A stretch of DNA of 64,000 nt, from NCBI GenBank assembly GCA_033398695.1, contig CM065802.1, positions 142,834,096-142,898,095 on the forward strand, written 5' to 3'. This document shows positions 32,591 to 43,906 of this stretch, piece after piece; within the stretch, counting starts at the first letter, position 1; the number at the start of each line of letters is the position of its first letter. Position numbers and translations under genes: made by a program. The notes beneath the pieces were generated by a model, which was not told the DNA's origin, did no database searches, and was given only the letters and a program-made list of their open reading frames with translations. The DNA comes from Orobanche coerulescens. Its lineage: Eukaryota; Streptophyta; Magnoliopsida; Lamiales; Orobanchaceae.

Positions 32591-33396
32591 TTCTTAAGAG
32601 CAGAGTAATCCGCTTTAAAATGTCCTTACTGACCGCACTTGTAGTACTTTCCCTTTGGCTTTTTGTTCGCCTCGGGGTGAGGAGCCTTGCTTTTCACTTT
32701 GAGAGTTGCCACTTGCTTCTGGCCAACCTGCTTTTTCTTCTTTCCCCATTTGGGTTTGGAATAAGTAGCACCGGTTGCCGCAAGAATCTGATGATAACCT
32801 TGTTTGAAGAGACCTTCAGCAGATTGAAGCTCTGTCAGAAGTTCCGCCAAAGTATATGTCCTACGGTTCATATTGTAGTTAAGGCGGAACTGCTCAAAGC
32901 TTCTTGGTAAGATGCCCAAGATAATGTCGATCTGCGACTCTGCATCAATAGTAGCCGCCAGTATGCTCAGTTCGTTCAAATTAGACATTATTTTCAGAAC
33001 ATGATCCCTTACTGGGGTCCCTTCAGACATTTGGGTTGTCATCAATACCCTCATTGCATTTTGCCTAGTTGCCCGGTTCTGATGACCAAACATCTCGGTG
33101 AAATTTTTCATCATCTCCGCGGCTGAGCCCATCGTCTAATGCTGATGCTGCAATACATTTGTCAGTGAAGCCAAAATGTAACAGCGAGCCATCTCATCAG
33201 ACTTCTTTCATTTTCAGAATTCATCCAACTCTCCAAGAGTGACATCCGATTCTGGCTCCAGAGGGCTCTCCTCAGTTAACACAAATTTATGCCCCTCGAC
33301 AGTTAGGACAATGTCAAGATTTCTTTTCCACTCGGCAAAGTTAGTGCCATCAAGTTTATTTTCTTTGAGAATAAGAGCAAGTGGATTGAAAGACAT
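32591..33396 (-). pseudogene. gag: A gag (capsid-nucleocapsid)
   Basis: Starts MSFNPLALILKENKLDGTNF with AEWKRNLDIVLTVEG. After a stop at 33214, the core continues at 33132-32626: FTEMFGHQNRATRQNAM, LNELSILAATID, FRLNYNMNRRTYTLAELL, then a basic linker. A CCHC knuckle begins CGQ (about 32626) and, after a stop, continues GHFKADYSALKK to the copia-B junction. A different copia family from B by gag sequence. It belongs with the protease fragment at 21709-21881. Confidence 0.88.
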
Positions 33397-34755
33397 CTGA
33401 GATAAAAATTAAAAACATACATCACATAATGCATAGCAAAATATATCGAAAAACCTCAAAACACAATATATATGCTAGAAACCAACACCTCAAAAAACCC
33501 ACATATGCAAGCCACAATTGTGTGGACATTTACACACGTATTTTTCAAGTAGAGTTTTATGTCTTTAATTTTACTATCTAGTCAATTTACGTTATGAAAA
33601 GTAAAAGTAATAGTTGGTTCCTCTTGGCCATGTATTAGTTAACATATATTCCGATGGGGAGCTTATTAATTAATACACCTAAGTGAATACCACAATTTAA
33701 TATCTTTAAAATATTATCTTTTAAATAATAGTCTTACAAATGGAGAGGTCCTATCATAAAAACTAATATTTACCTTATGTTATCATTTGAAATTTAAAAC
33801 TAGTGAACTTATAACTAGCACATCCGATATGGAGGAAGACCCTAATATCAACGCGCATGCTAATTACTTCACAATTAAATTAATTATGGAGGCCAATTTG
33901 ATAAAATTAAATCAATTTAATCACTTAGTTATTTTAGCCTAAAGGTTTTTAATTTTCTCGTCCTAACATGCAGAAAACATATCATGCATACATTCATACA
34001 TGCCATACATCAAAACAATAAAAACCAAAATAAAGCATGGATAATTAAATTATCCAATTATCATGGTCTTCTTCCTTGAGTTGAATCCGACGAAGTCTTC
34101 GACTCGATCTCTCCCACTGAATCAAGCATCTCGTCACTCCTCCCCGACCGGGGCGTGGATTTCCAAAATTAAAATTTCACTTTTATGCAAATTAATTACA
34201 TAAAAAAATTTTAATTCTAAATCGCGACTCTCCAGCGGATGCAACGAACGACGGCGAAACGGACTCGACCAAAGATGGACGACCCAACCCGAACCAGGCT
34301 GCCCGCGGACCTCGGCAGTAGGCTCGGCGCTGCTCGGCAGGCAGCCGTGTGCTGCTCGGCAGTGCCTGCTCGCTGCTGCCGGCCGCAGATGCCAGTAGTC
34401 CGGCAGTCCCAATTCTGCTCGATTTCTACGTGATCCCGTCTTTTCCGAATTCGATTAAAATTTTACACAAAATAAAATACATCAAAATTACATCAAGATT
34501 ACATGAAAAAATAAAATACCTAGATCTACCCGCTGATTTTCTCACGGGAAAAACCATTACATGCTTCAAACCGGGCCAAAATCAACAATTGCATAAATTA
34601 TAAAAATAAATAAACCATTCACATAAACCATGATAATTGGATCATATTCACTGCAAGAACACATCTAGCAAAATACACCAACATCAAATTACATGAATAT
34701 TTAAATTGCTATCAAATCACCAAAATTAATTAAAATAGCAAAAACCTAAAATTCC
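33397..34755 (-). other. A untranslated leader with a GC-rich island
   Basis: AT-rich, without a supported gene. At 34212-34440 a GC-rich island with repeated CTCGGCAG/GCTGCTCGGCAG motifs stands out. It parallels the island at 28495-28675 in B1. Confidence 0.5.
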
Positions 34756-34769
34756 GTCTCCAATACCAA
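34756..34769 (-). promoter_or_regulatory. A primer-binding site
   Basis: On the minus strand TTGGTATTGGAGACG adjoins the LTR start, a degenerate form of the TGGTATCAGAGC initiator tRNA-Met site. Confidence 0.65.
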
Positions 34770-34770
34770 T

Positions 34771-36237
34771 TGTTGGAATATAAAACGCAGCGAAAGCGAA
34801 GTTTGGGAAAGTTTGATAAACACATTTTACGCATCCATGAGCATAATATCTATTTAGGCATGCTAATTAATTCATTACTAAGATTAATAAGCAATTTAAA
34901 TATTATTTAAATTTATTAAATAAATACGTTGGAGTTGAGATATCCTAATCTAGATCTAAAAGATCATAGGATATTACCTTTGAAGTGAAGTGATTGCTTT
35001 CGTCTTGATCACCTTGTATTTCGAACTTTAGACCTTATAAAGTATGATCCGCCTTAACCCGGACGTTGTGTGGGTAACGAACTACCGGACCTTGCTTGGA
35101 CTTCTATGGATCGGCCGAACCCTTTTTGTATGTGGTCACTCGATTTTTCTTTATTTTATAATATTGCATGAACATTCTTAGAAAATTTGATGTGTTATCT
35201 AAATTGTAGAATCAAAGACACAAGTCTAGATCTACAATTAAACAAAAGAAGAAAAAATTGATCTCACAACCTTGCAAAAGAGTACAAAAATCGGCCACCC
35301 CATAAGTCCTATATATAGGCTTTTGGACTACTATTAGGGATCTTAAGGAGGATTATAGAAGGACGCCTAATAGACCTCAAATTTCCTTATTAGGACCTTT
35401 CCTAATATATTGAGTCTAATAATATCAATTCAATCCACTAAATAATTAATATTGCACTTCCAACTCAAATCTCAATTTACAAAATCGGGCTCCTTATCTA
35501 AATATATTATTTCCCGTGTTTAAGATATCGAATGTCCATTAATTAATTATAAGCTACTGACAACTTTAATTAATTAATATCTTACCCAAGAGTAGTACCA
35601 CTCGAACCTTATTATTACATCGAAATTAAATCCACATGCAGGGTTTAATATAATAATCGTTAAAGAGCTCCTCAAGGGGGCATCATCAACCCGCACGAGT
35701 CGGGACACGATTTCTAGTAATAATAATAACTGTCATATAAATAACATTATTTTCCAAGATACGAAGCTTATTGAGTCGATCATTTTGACTCTCACCCATG
35801 GTAAATCAAAGCAATAAGTATTATAAATACACAATTAAATATTATACACTTAGAATTAAGAAATAATAATTATCCGAGATTTACGCTCTTCTTACAGTCA
35901 GTACAGAAGACACTATCTCACCTCGGTCCAGTTCAACGTATGCAAATACGCTAATGTATTAATCTCAAACATACACTACAACCTTTAATATAATTTGTCT
36001 AATAATTATATAGGTTGTGAACTATTATATATTTTATAAGGCACCGATGATCTTCCGTGTGACACCAACACACTACATTTTCTGCAATATAAAATAATTA
36101 GACATTTCATTTTCATAACCATAACGTGAATAGATATGCAAAACATGTGAATAAATGTAATTAATATTCTCATAGGTAGTTACAGGGAAATAAGGTATAC
36201 AAGCATAAAGTATGCTTTGCATTATACAACCCTAGCA
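34771..36237 (-). repeat. A 5' LTR
   Basis: 1467 bp, TGTTGGAATATAAAAC to CCCTAGCA. It contains CTATATATAGG, a self-complementary TATA region near 35310-35325. It is followed by AGGGAAGCTT, where G1 pol resumes. Confidence 0.92.
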
Positions 36238-36324
36238 AGGGAAGCTTACGAACTCGATGATATGGAAGGACACCCAATTAAAAGAGCTTGGAACATATGC
36301 CTTTTGAAGAAATATTTTGTGTGA
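36238..36324 (+). pseudogene. G1 pol, last codons
   Basis: Reads EAYELDDMEGHPIKRAWN followed by LLKKYF and a stop at 36322-36324, the usual C-terminus of gypsy integrase polyproteins. It continues in frame from IRIYAG at 8854 once element A is removed. It confirms the insertion boundaries. Confidence 0.92.
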
Positions 36325-36418
36325 AGAAATGTCAGAAAAAGTCTGTGATGTTTTAATGAAAATCCATTACCAAATAAATCCAAATGTGCAATTCGAACGA
36401 ACTAAAAAATCTAACTAG

Positions 36419-36626
36419 GTGAAACGCCCTCAGATTCAGACAAGGGTGAAATGCCCTTAAAAATCTGAATGGGTGAAATGCCTTCAGATTCAAACAAAGG
36501 TGAACTGCCCTTAAAAATCTGAACGGGTGAAGCGCTCTCGGATTCAAACAAGGGTGAACTGCCCTTAAAATCTGAACGGGTGAAACGCCCTCAGATTCAA
36601 ACAAGGGCGAACTGCCCTAAAAACAA
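36419..36626. repeat. Tandem array 1 of G1, 52-54 bp period
   Basis: Four units begin GGGTGAAACGCCCTCAGATT (with variants) at about 36419, 36471, 36525 and 36578. Each contains AAGGGTGAACTGCCCTTAAA. Open frames across it are by-products of the repeat. It lies just after pol. Confidence 0.88.
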
Positions 36627-36649
36627 AGGAAAACTGTCCTAAAAACTTG

Positions 36650-37190
36650 ATCGAGCTATATTAACTTTTAAAAGGCTGTTAACTTTAAAAGGTTGTTGTA
36701 AGAGCCGAGCTATGTAAAATTTAAAATGTTGTTTGAAGTAGCCAAGCTATATTAACTTCTAAAAGGTTGTTGTAAGAGCCGAGCTGCGTTAACTTCAAAG
36801 AGTTGTTTGAAGTAGCCGAGCTATATTAACTTCTAAAAGGTTGTTGTAAGAGCCGAGCTACATTAACTTCAAAAAGTTGTTTAAAGTAGCCGAGCTATAT
36901 TAACTTTTAAAAGGTTGTTGTAAGAGCTGAGCTACGTTAACTTTAAAAGTTGTTTTAAATTGCCGAGCTATATTAACTTCCTAAAGGTTGTTGTTAAAGC
37001 CGAGCTATATTAACTTTGAAAGGTTGTTAACTTTAAAAGGCTGTTTGAAGAAGCCGAGCTATGTTAACTTCAAGAGGTGGTTTTGCGGGCGAGCTATATT
37101 AAAAAGAGGTTGTTTTCATAGCTGAGTAACATTAACTTGCATATCGATATCATACATATCCGAGCTACATTAACATGAAAAAGTTTTCAT
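36650..37190. repeat. Tandem array 2 of G1, ~36-bp period
   Basis: About 14 units carry the core GCCGAGCTATATTAACTT, spaced mostly 36-37 bp. Alternate units end in TGTTGTAAGA or TTTGAAGTA, giving a 73-bp higher-order dimer (for example 36781, 36818, 36855, 36892 and 36929). The array lies between pol and the antisense gene. Confidence 0.88.
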
Positions 37191-37264
37191 TAAAAACGGA
37201 CATCTATTCCAGTACAAAGACAAAAAATAAACTAAATATACATATAAACAAAACTAAACTACTG

Positions 37265-39731
37265 GCTTAGGAGATCGGGGAGAAGATGAGGGGGAGGCCT
37301 CAGGGTCAACCCCCCCCAGTCGGAACATCAGGAACATCAGCCCTGTCAGATGATCCAAGATGAGCTGGCCACTCCAAATCCAGATCGGATTCGGTTATAG
37401 ATTCCCCAAGAGCGGCTTCCCACCAGGCAACATATGGGGACTTATTCACGTCGCCCGACGAACCCGAGGAGACAAGAGCTCTCTCCAAGGCATCCTCCCT
37501 ATTGAACTCTCCTACAAAACCCCTGCTAGCTACTCCCGGGCACGGGATAAAGTAAAATCAAAGTACTGCGTCGCAGCCAGAGCAAATTGGACCAGGTAGG
37601 CAGTTGAATTATGATAGCAAGCAAGGAGGGCTGGGCGATAGTCTCCCAAGAAGGATTGCCCAACATCAATGGTCAGGAAGAGGCACTGGCCATCCAAAAC
37701 TCCTCCCTCATAAGTCGACGACCCCTTGGATCTAGCCTCCGCAAGTTGAGCTTTGAGCTGTACAATCTTCTCAGATGCGGCCTTAACCTCTGCAAGTTGA
37801 GCCTCGAGCTGGAGAACCTTCTCAGATTCAGCCTGAGCCTGAGTGTTCGTAAGTTTTAGCTCTTGATTCAGATGGACATTAGCCATCTGGGCTCGCTCCA
37901 AGTCCGTTTCCCACTCAGAAATCTTCCTTAGGGCAATATCCAGACGATATTCCCTCTCAGCTAGACTCAACTCAAGATCTTCTTTCGCCCCTAGGCAACC
38001 TTAAGCTCGGCCGACATATGAGCCATTTGGGAAGAAGAGGAATCTCTGCTCTTCTGCTCTTCCACCAGACACACCAGGGTAGAGCAGAGCTAAAAACAAA
38101 AAGGAGGGGAAAAAGAAAAATAAGCAAAGATAAAAACAATATACAGTAGGGCTAGAAAAATAAGCAAATGTAATTACCTTACCAAAATACATCATCATCA
38201 AGTCCATAGAGGCATCCTTCGAAGAATTCCGTAGAATCCCCCTATCCCTATCAGACACCATCGAGCTGAACAAAGGAAGGAACTTCTCCAACTCCTTACA
38301 GCTCAGCAGGGTATCCATACCCGAACTGGAAGAACTTGCAGCCTTGGACCGCTTAGCAGGAGCTGAGGAGCTTGGGGATCAGGCTCGCTTAGTGACCTGC
38401 AGTTGTAGAGAAGAGCTCGCCAGATCCCGCCCAGTGGTTAGAGGGGGAGCTAGGTCAGAAGGTAAGGTTACCCCGACCTTGGCCACCTTGGTGGAAGTAG
38501 ACTTCTGTTTTGATTTAGATGAGCCCCCCGCTCTCTCTTTAGAAGGATTCACCGATTTAGGAACCTTGTCCTTCGGAAGCTCGGTAGTCTTGGTATTATT
38601 ATATTGGCAGGTCCGCATAAAACAATCTAAAAAAACAATATAACAGGTCATCATATCATCCTCACACCCCAACATACGCAAAAGAAAAATGGCAGAAATA
38701 TAATAAACAAAATGGGGAAGACCTACCAATATCAGGAATGGACGGATAAGGATTAGAACTAAACCTTCAATGAAATAATATGTCATCAAAATGCGTTAGC
38801 TGGAAGGCATTATAGGTAATGACATTCCATTCCTGAACCTTACTAACCCACCTAGCTCGGATAGAGCTGCGTCTAGGGACTGGAGCCTCACTTGGTGTGG
38901 CTTGCACCCATTCCGTTGGAAAGCCCCAAGATTCGCTAGAAGGAATACAGAAAAAAGAAGCGTGTCCTCCAATCCTTCACGTTGGAAGGGAAGTGAGTAA
39001 AGAAGTGGGCATCATTCCGAGAAGTCAAATAAAAAGAGCCCTTAAAGCTCTTCAGCCTGAAACAAAAGTAAAAGAAATCTAGGGCGAGTTTCTCGTTCTT
39101 ATAATGACAAAGCACAAGAAAACCGACCATATAACGAAAGGAGTTCGGGGGAGATTTATTGAGAGGAAGATTATATTTAGTAGAATAGAAACAAGGAACG
39201 GGTGAAGAAGAAAGTGAAGGCCACTGTTCACCTGATCCACAAACCAAGTGATGTGGCCTGGAGGAGGGTGATCAGGGATGTCAAAAGCCTGGGGGGGGGG
39301 TGAGAAAATCCCACCCCGGAGGGAGCCTAAGAAATCGTACAAAGGTCACTAGTGCGGCTGGGCTGGTTCTAGATAAAGGATAGGGAGGAAAGATGCGTGT
39401 AGTCCCTGCGCTTGCTTGATTAGGGTTGGCTAATATGCCGGTAATCATCACCTCGCCAGAAGAAGGAAGGGACGGTGGATCTACACTAACTAAAGGGATT
39501 CCAGAAAGAAGATTAGGGGGTATATCACCTAGCTCTGCCCAATCTATATTGCCGATAGGCTCGTCTACAAGACAAAGGGAGGAACCAACAGCCTGCTCCG
39601 ACCTACCACCTGAATCCCCTTCGGAAGAAGATATACCTTCCAAAAAAGAATCCACGACTGATTGACCGGAGATATTTTGGGAGTCGGAAGCAGATGATGT
39701 CGTAAAAAGAAAAAAAGAGAGGAAAGAAAAC

Positions 39732-39787
<56 letters not shown>

Positions 39788-40010
39788 TAAGCTCTAACAC
39801 ACCAAATATAAAAGAGAGGAAGAGGCGAGAAAAAAGCAGGGAACTTAGAAGAACATACCCATGAGCTGGGTAGGAAGAAGATCGCCGGAGAAAGAGAGGG
39901 AGGACGTCTCCAAAAACGGTAGCTACGATCGAAAATCACCGGAGAATTTTTGCATTCTAAATATGATAAAGACAAGGATGCGGAAATGAGCAAGAGGTAT
40001 GAAGCCCTCA
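37265..40010 (-). pseudogene. Antisense extra gene (aORF) of G1, decayed
   Basis: Minus-strand frames in order: a Ser/Pro-rich N-terminus (SDSQNISGQSVVDSFLEG, about 39690); then QAFDIPDHPPPGHITWFVDQ and SGLHFLLHPFLVSIL (39290-39180). After a frame change comes PPNSFRYMVGFLVLCHYKNE (about 39150) and DWRTRFFFLYSF, matching the PF04195-like putative gypsy-type transposon domain. A C-terminal coiled coil (37970-37620; LQLEAQLAEVKAASEKIVQL) follows. Breaks include a G9 run near 39291 and several stops. A minus-strand TATA lies at about 40007-40016. Architecture mirrors the antisense gene of T. Function unknown. Confidence 0.75.
39732..39786. repeat. (AT)n(GT)n microsatellite
   Basis: A run of AT followed by about 19 GT dinucleotides. 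It falls in the putative first intron of the G1 antisense gene. Confidence 0.95.
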
Positions 40011-40016
40011 TTTTAT
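40007..40016 (-). promoter_or_regulatory. TATA box of the antisense gene in G1
   Basis: CCTATAAAATGAG on the minus strand, about 150 bp upstream of a short first exon ending near CTCATGG|GTATGTTC (about 39860). It points against the element's own direction. Confidence 0.45.
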
Positions 40017-40316
40017 AGGAAACAGGGATGGAAACCGAGAAGGATAGGGACGATCTGGAGCGTCCGATGATCTTTTCAAAAGAACGGCCCAGTTCCAACA
40101 CCGCCCTGGCAGACCTATAACATGTTGACACCTGGACCTGGGTATAAAGGAGCGACGGTTGGGGAGCGAGACTTGAGAGAAGAAAAGGAACGGTCATAAA
40201 TGTGCATGAATTCAGAGACAAATCATCATTAACTGGGAGCCAGACCCCAAGAGATTATCATACCGAGGTCACCAAAAGCCACATAGTTTTACTCTACTCG
40301 GTCTTACAACTCGACT

Positions 40317-40329
40317 AGAGTAGGGGGAC
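40317..40329 (+). promoter_or_regulatory. G1 polypurine tract
   Basis: AGAGTAGGGGGAC lies immediately before the 3' LTR start TGGTTGATAGG. It would prime plus-strand DNA synthesis. Confidence 0.6.
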
Positions 40330-40930
40330 TGGTTGATAGGACGATAAATATGGACTCCCAAGAACCCGGTCTAAGGAGCCAGGGAACTGGCAAACCTATC
40401 GACCTCTTGTCATAAAGGGAGGCCCTGACCAAAGGAGTCCGGCCTGACAAACCTTATCCCAAGCTTAGTCGACATAATGCGAATGTCAGCGAAGATTGGC
40501 TGACCTACCGACCTCTTGTCAAGAAAGGGAGGCCAGGGCAAAAGGAGTTCCCTCATGAAAGAGTCCGACCTACGTGACCCTACCCCGAGCTGGGAAGGGT
40601 CCGGGATAAAACTCCTGAAAATCTGGGATTTTATCTTCCTGACAAAATCCCAGATGTCCAGGGATTGACAGCTACAACCGAAATCCCATATATCCAGGGG
40701 ATTGGCGGCCGCAGCCAGAATCCCTGAATATCATGGATTTCCCGTAAAGCTAGGAACAGGGTCTCAGGGAGGGGCTTCTCCTCCCTTCTATAAATAAGGG
40801 AAAAGCTTTTCGTCAAGGGTTTAAGTAATCAGAAGCACTCAGAGAGATATTTCATCACATATTCGTGTTTTCTTAGGTAAACTTATGAGATTGACCTGGT
40901 TCTTGGTGACCGATAAGCTCGGTTACATCA
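40330..40930 (+). repeat. G1 3' LTR (601 bp)
   Basis: TGGTTGATAGG to GGTTACATCA, with TATAAATA at 40789-40796. It contains an internal duplication (CGACCTCTTGTCA near 40398 and 40504, about 107 bp apart). The 5' copy lacks everything before about 40600. Confidence 0.88.
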
Positions 40931-41029
40931 CCACTAATGATTGAAATGAGTAAATAATTATTACATGTGAATATGTAATAATTTTAATTTGTAATAATAT
41001 GTAATATATTATTAGTCACTCACTGATAG

Positions 41030-41360
41030 ACATGGCAGTTTGACTCCTTTGACTAGACTCTCCGTGACTTCTTGATAGGCCTCTTGGTCCGCTAATAGGT
41101 CATCCCACCTATTTTATGGATCTCGTAGCTCGACTTTTGTTGTGTCTTTAAGCATCATATGAGCCTCGAGATTTTTTGCCGTCATTAGGGATCTCCGTTC
41201 AACCAACATATAACGTTATTCACTAAAAGAGCTGTCAACGGGGACTATGAATGTGGGCACTGCAAGAATCACTCATGCCATAATGGAGAGCATGAAAAAT
41301 TCTGTTCCCCTTCTCTTCCACCAATCCAACAGATCAAATGTTCCTGCATTATCATCCTCC
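41030..41360 (-). pseudogene. hAT transposase C-terminal remnant
   Basis: Minus-strand reading gives DNAGTFDLLDWWKRRG, then LSIMA, a stop, VILAVPTFIVPVDSSFS, and RRSLMTAKNLEAHMML. This follows the hAT dimerisation domain pattern (F-D-x-L-x-W-W, L-S-x-M-A-x-x-I-L-A-x-P, S-S-F-S). A further stop occurs near 41150. No BED zinc finger or terminal repeats were located nearby, so only the end of the gene survives. Confidence 0.8.
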
Positions 41361-42734
41361 GCCACAAAACTAGTTGTGTAATATCGACTAAGGTTATTTC
41401 TTTAACCGACGTTAGTACCATTCGTATTCCTTTTTATATTATAGAGTTGTTATTGAAATGGATTACTGGGAGTTCTTTCTAGTTCTATGTTAAATGTATT
41501 GCTAGTCTTAGGTCTTCTTTTTGAATTTGAATCATATCTCCATATTAGCTATATATTCAGGAGAAAAAGTTTCACAACTATTTTTTAATCTATTTTTACT
41601 TGTTCAATATTTAGTATATTTTCAAATTTTTGACTCTCAACACTATTTAGAAAAACCCATATTAGAAAGAATAGTATAATAAATTTCAAGTCATTGTTGT
41701 ACTTGTGCTAAATTCAAATCAGGAGACAAAACAACATTAATCAAGAAACATCATGAATACGATTAAAATATTTTAATCATTTTAAACACATTATAAATAG
41801 CATTCTCCAATGTCATACTAGTAATTGTGGTACTACCATAATAGATATCTTCAAGTATCATAGCATCATCTTCATCATGTTGACTTTCATTTTCAAATCC
41901 AGGTGTAAGTTAATTTTCAGGCTCTCGAATAGTTATGCCAGATGGTTTCACGGATCTGCTCCAAAGTGCCATTCGTTCTAGCTTGGACATTTTGGATTTT
42001 TCAGGGGGAAGTAGCAATACTCTCTCTCTTCTAAGAGCTCGACATACTGAGTTCTCGAGTCTCCTAGCAGAAGGAAAGCTTCCCTTGCAACTTAAAATGA
42101 ATTCTAAGCATTAGAAGTGTGATCGAATAACTCACCCAGAAGATTGGCTTCTCGCCTATGATGTCTCCTACGAAGGACGAAACATCCACATGGACTAAGG
42201 TAGAGATTCACTAATCAACTAGTGGAAAGGAACCGAACATGACCCCTCTCGCAAGACTTGTAGATATCAGCATTATAGGGACTAGCTTCTGTTAGTTGTA
42301 CTTGTGTTTTATCCCACTCTATGCTCTACGATGCAGTATTTTCATTTCTTTCAAGCACTGTAATTTCAAGTATAAATAAAACTTCATTGTCTTGAAAGAT
42401 TACAGCTCGTAATCTACTCTTACTGTTTGACTATTTTGATTACGATTAAATATTGACATATTCAACAAGTATAAAAACTTGATAATCCCCAAGTTGTGAG
42501 AACTTGTCTGAGAACAGTTCATAGATTAAGTAGTATTCAATTAAAATTACATCATGTAAGATTGTGCCTGCGCGCCAATCATAAGTTAAGTTGTAATACA
42601 CTTAGTCCTGTAGGATCTTTCATTTTAGAACTTGCCTACGAGCAGTTCAAATTTTTTGACTAAGTCATGAAGATTAGATCTTTCTACAGAAGACTTGAAG
42701 ACAACCTCTCCATATCAAGAAAGTTTTGACTTTA
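41361..42734. other. No recognised gene
   Basis: AT-rich and stop-dense in all frames. It may hold further decayed hAT sequence upstream of the transposase C-terminus. From about 42400 rightward, it may be the 3' end of a copia element because a polypurine tract and LTR follow. Confidence 0.35.
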
Positions 42735-43906
42735 CCAAAAAGGGGGAAATTGTTAGAAAATATACAGCCTTTTTTGATAATTACCCCCATACAACATAAG
42801 GTCTTCAAAGTCAGCATTTCGCTCTAAGTATGGAAGTTGTAAGGGAACTTCATACAGCCTCTCCGTACAGCAAGAGATCTTCCAGCATAGTCAGAAGTCC
42901 GTTCCTACAGTGCTTTCATTATTATACAGCAGAGATGAATAAAGTTGGATACAACAATCTTATTGTAGGTGTTTTACTTGGGAAAAATAAAACACATATC
43001 CAACAGGGCTGAGGAAAATCTTTAAACAGTTGTGAAAGAAATATTGTTTATTCATACAATATTCACGGTTAAAGTAGCATTTAATGCTGATAGGACATCA
43101 TTTAATGCGGCCGAAAGAGACTACAATCTGAACACGCTGAAGAGTATTTAATGCTAAGTCAAAGAGAATGTATGAAGCATTAAATGCGAGCGCCTTTAAT
43201 TCAAACATTCTGCAACTGCCAATTAGAGCCGTCTTAATCTCACCAACCGGCAAACGGATACATTTATAATGGATCTATTTTCAAGGTTATTATCCTAAGC
43301 AAGAGGACAATGAACACAAGAGATATTACTTCGCAAAATACATCTAACACATTAGCTCTGACAATCTGAATATCAAGCTAATAAACCGCAGTATATTTCC
43401 TTGAGCATACAATTATCAAAGGAAAGAAATATACAGTCCTCAATGCAAACAGCACACCGTACAACGGACGCTCATCAAAGCATACAGCTGCTGTTTGAAC
43501 CCAATCTACCCAAACCTTACATTGAGATCAACTTAGTCCTGTGTGGACTAAGCCCTTGCTAGTTCCGACCAATGTGGGAAGAATAGCACTTCAGACGAAT
43601 CTTCGATCTGTGTGAGAAGAATCAAGTCGAAAGAGCCAATCCAATCTGTGTGAACGACTCAATCTATTGTCGTCTATATCAATCTGTATGAACGATACAA
43701 TGAAAGGTTTAGTTAAAGTCACGTAGTTGTGTAGTAGTGATTTTAATAAACATCTTACTCCTGTGTGGAGGACCAGTGGACATAGAGGGATTTACCTCAA
43801 ACCACTTATATCTGTGTGCATTTACATTTTGTCATTTACAGTTTTCATATCAGCGTGTGTGATTCAAAGTATACATATTGCAAAGACCCTGTACGCACCA
43901 AGCAAA
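42735..43906 (+). mobile_element. Polypurine tract and copia (Sirevirus-like) LTR
   Basis: CCAAAAAGGGGGAAAT at 42735-42750 is followed by TGTTAGAAAATATACAGCC, the usual copia PPT-LTR junction. The LTR body contains repeated TCTGTGTGAACGA-like motifs (43610-43700) and a TTTATAAT box (43264). The right end is uncertain, and its partner LTR is not identified. A diverged similar block (TGTGTGGA(C)CA...GTGGA) lies at 51168-51220. Confidence 0.6.

Larger units (their letters stand above)
8855..36237 (-). mobile_element. A: Ty1/copia element nested in G1 pol
   Basis: The LTRs at 8855-10342 and 34771-36237 both begin TGTTGGAATATAAAAC and end CCTAACA or CCTAGCA. Flanks are AGGGGG on the left and AGGG on the right, an imperfect G-rich duplication, and excising A rejoins the G1 pol frame. 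Gene order on the minus strand is 5' LTR, primer site, gag (33396-32591), protease (21881-21709), integrase (13337-11841), RT and RNase H (11840-10385), 3' LTR. It is split by copia-B (between gag and protease) and by T (between protease and pre-integrase). Confidence 0.92.
3241..40930 (+). mobile_element. G1: Ty3/gypsy element, Tat lineage, outermost layer of the nest
   Basis: The element is bounded by a truncated 5' LTR ending at 3581 and a 3' LTR at 40330-40930, both ending GGTTACATCA. The order is primer-binding site, gag, protease, RT, RNase H, integrase, two tandem-repeat arrays, an antisense extra gene, polypurine tract and 3' LTR. Copia element A (8855-36237) is inserted in the 3' end of pol; removing it restores the pol reading frame. 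The CHHC zinc knuckle of form YCxFHxxxGHxTxxC and the antisense extra gene place it in the Tat lineage. Many stops and frameshifts show that it is dead. LTR divergence is about 10% over a ~210-bp sample by eye. Confidence 0.9.

Noticed and set aside
36353..36604. Minus-strand 83-codon open frame with repeated HPCLNLRAFHPFRFLRA
   Set aside because: It is a translation of the 52-54 bp tandem array; the amino-acid repeat follows directly from the DNA repeat.
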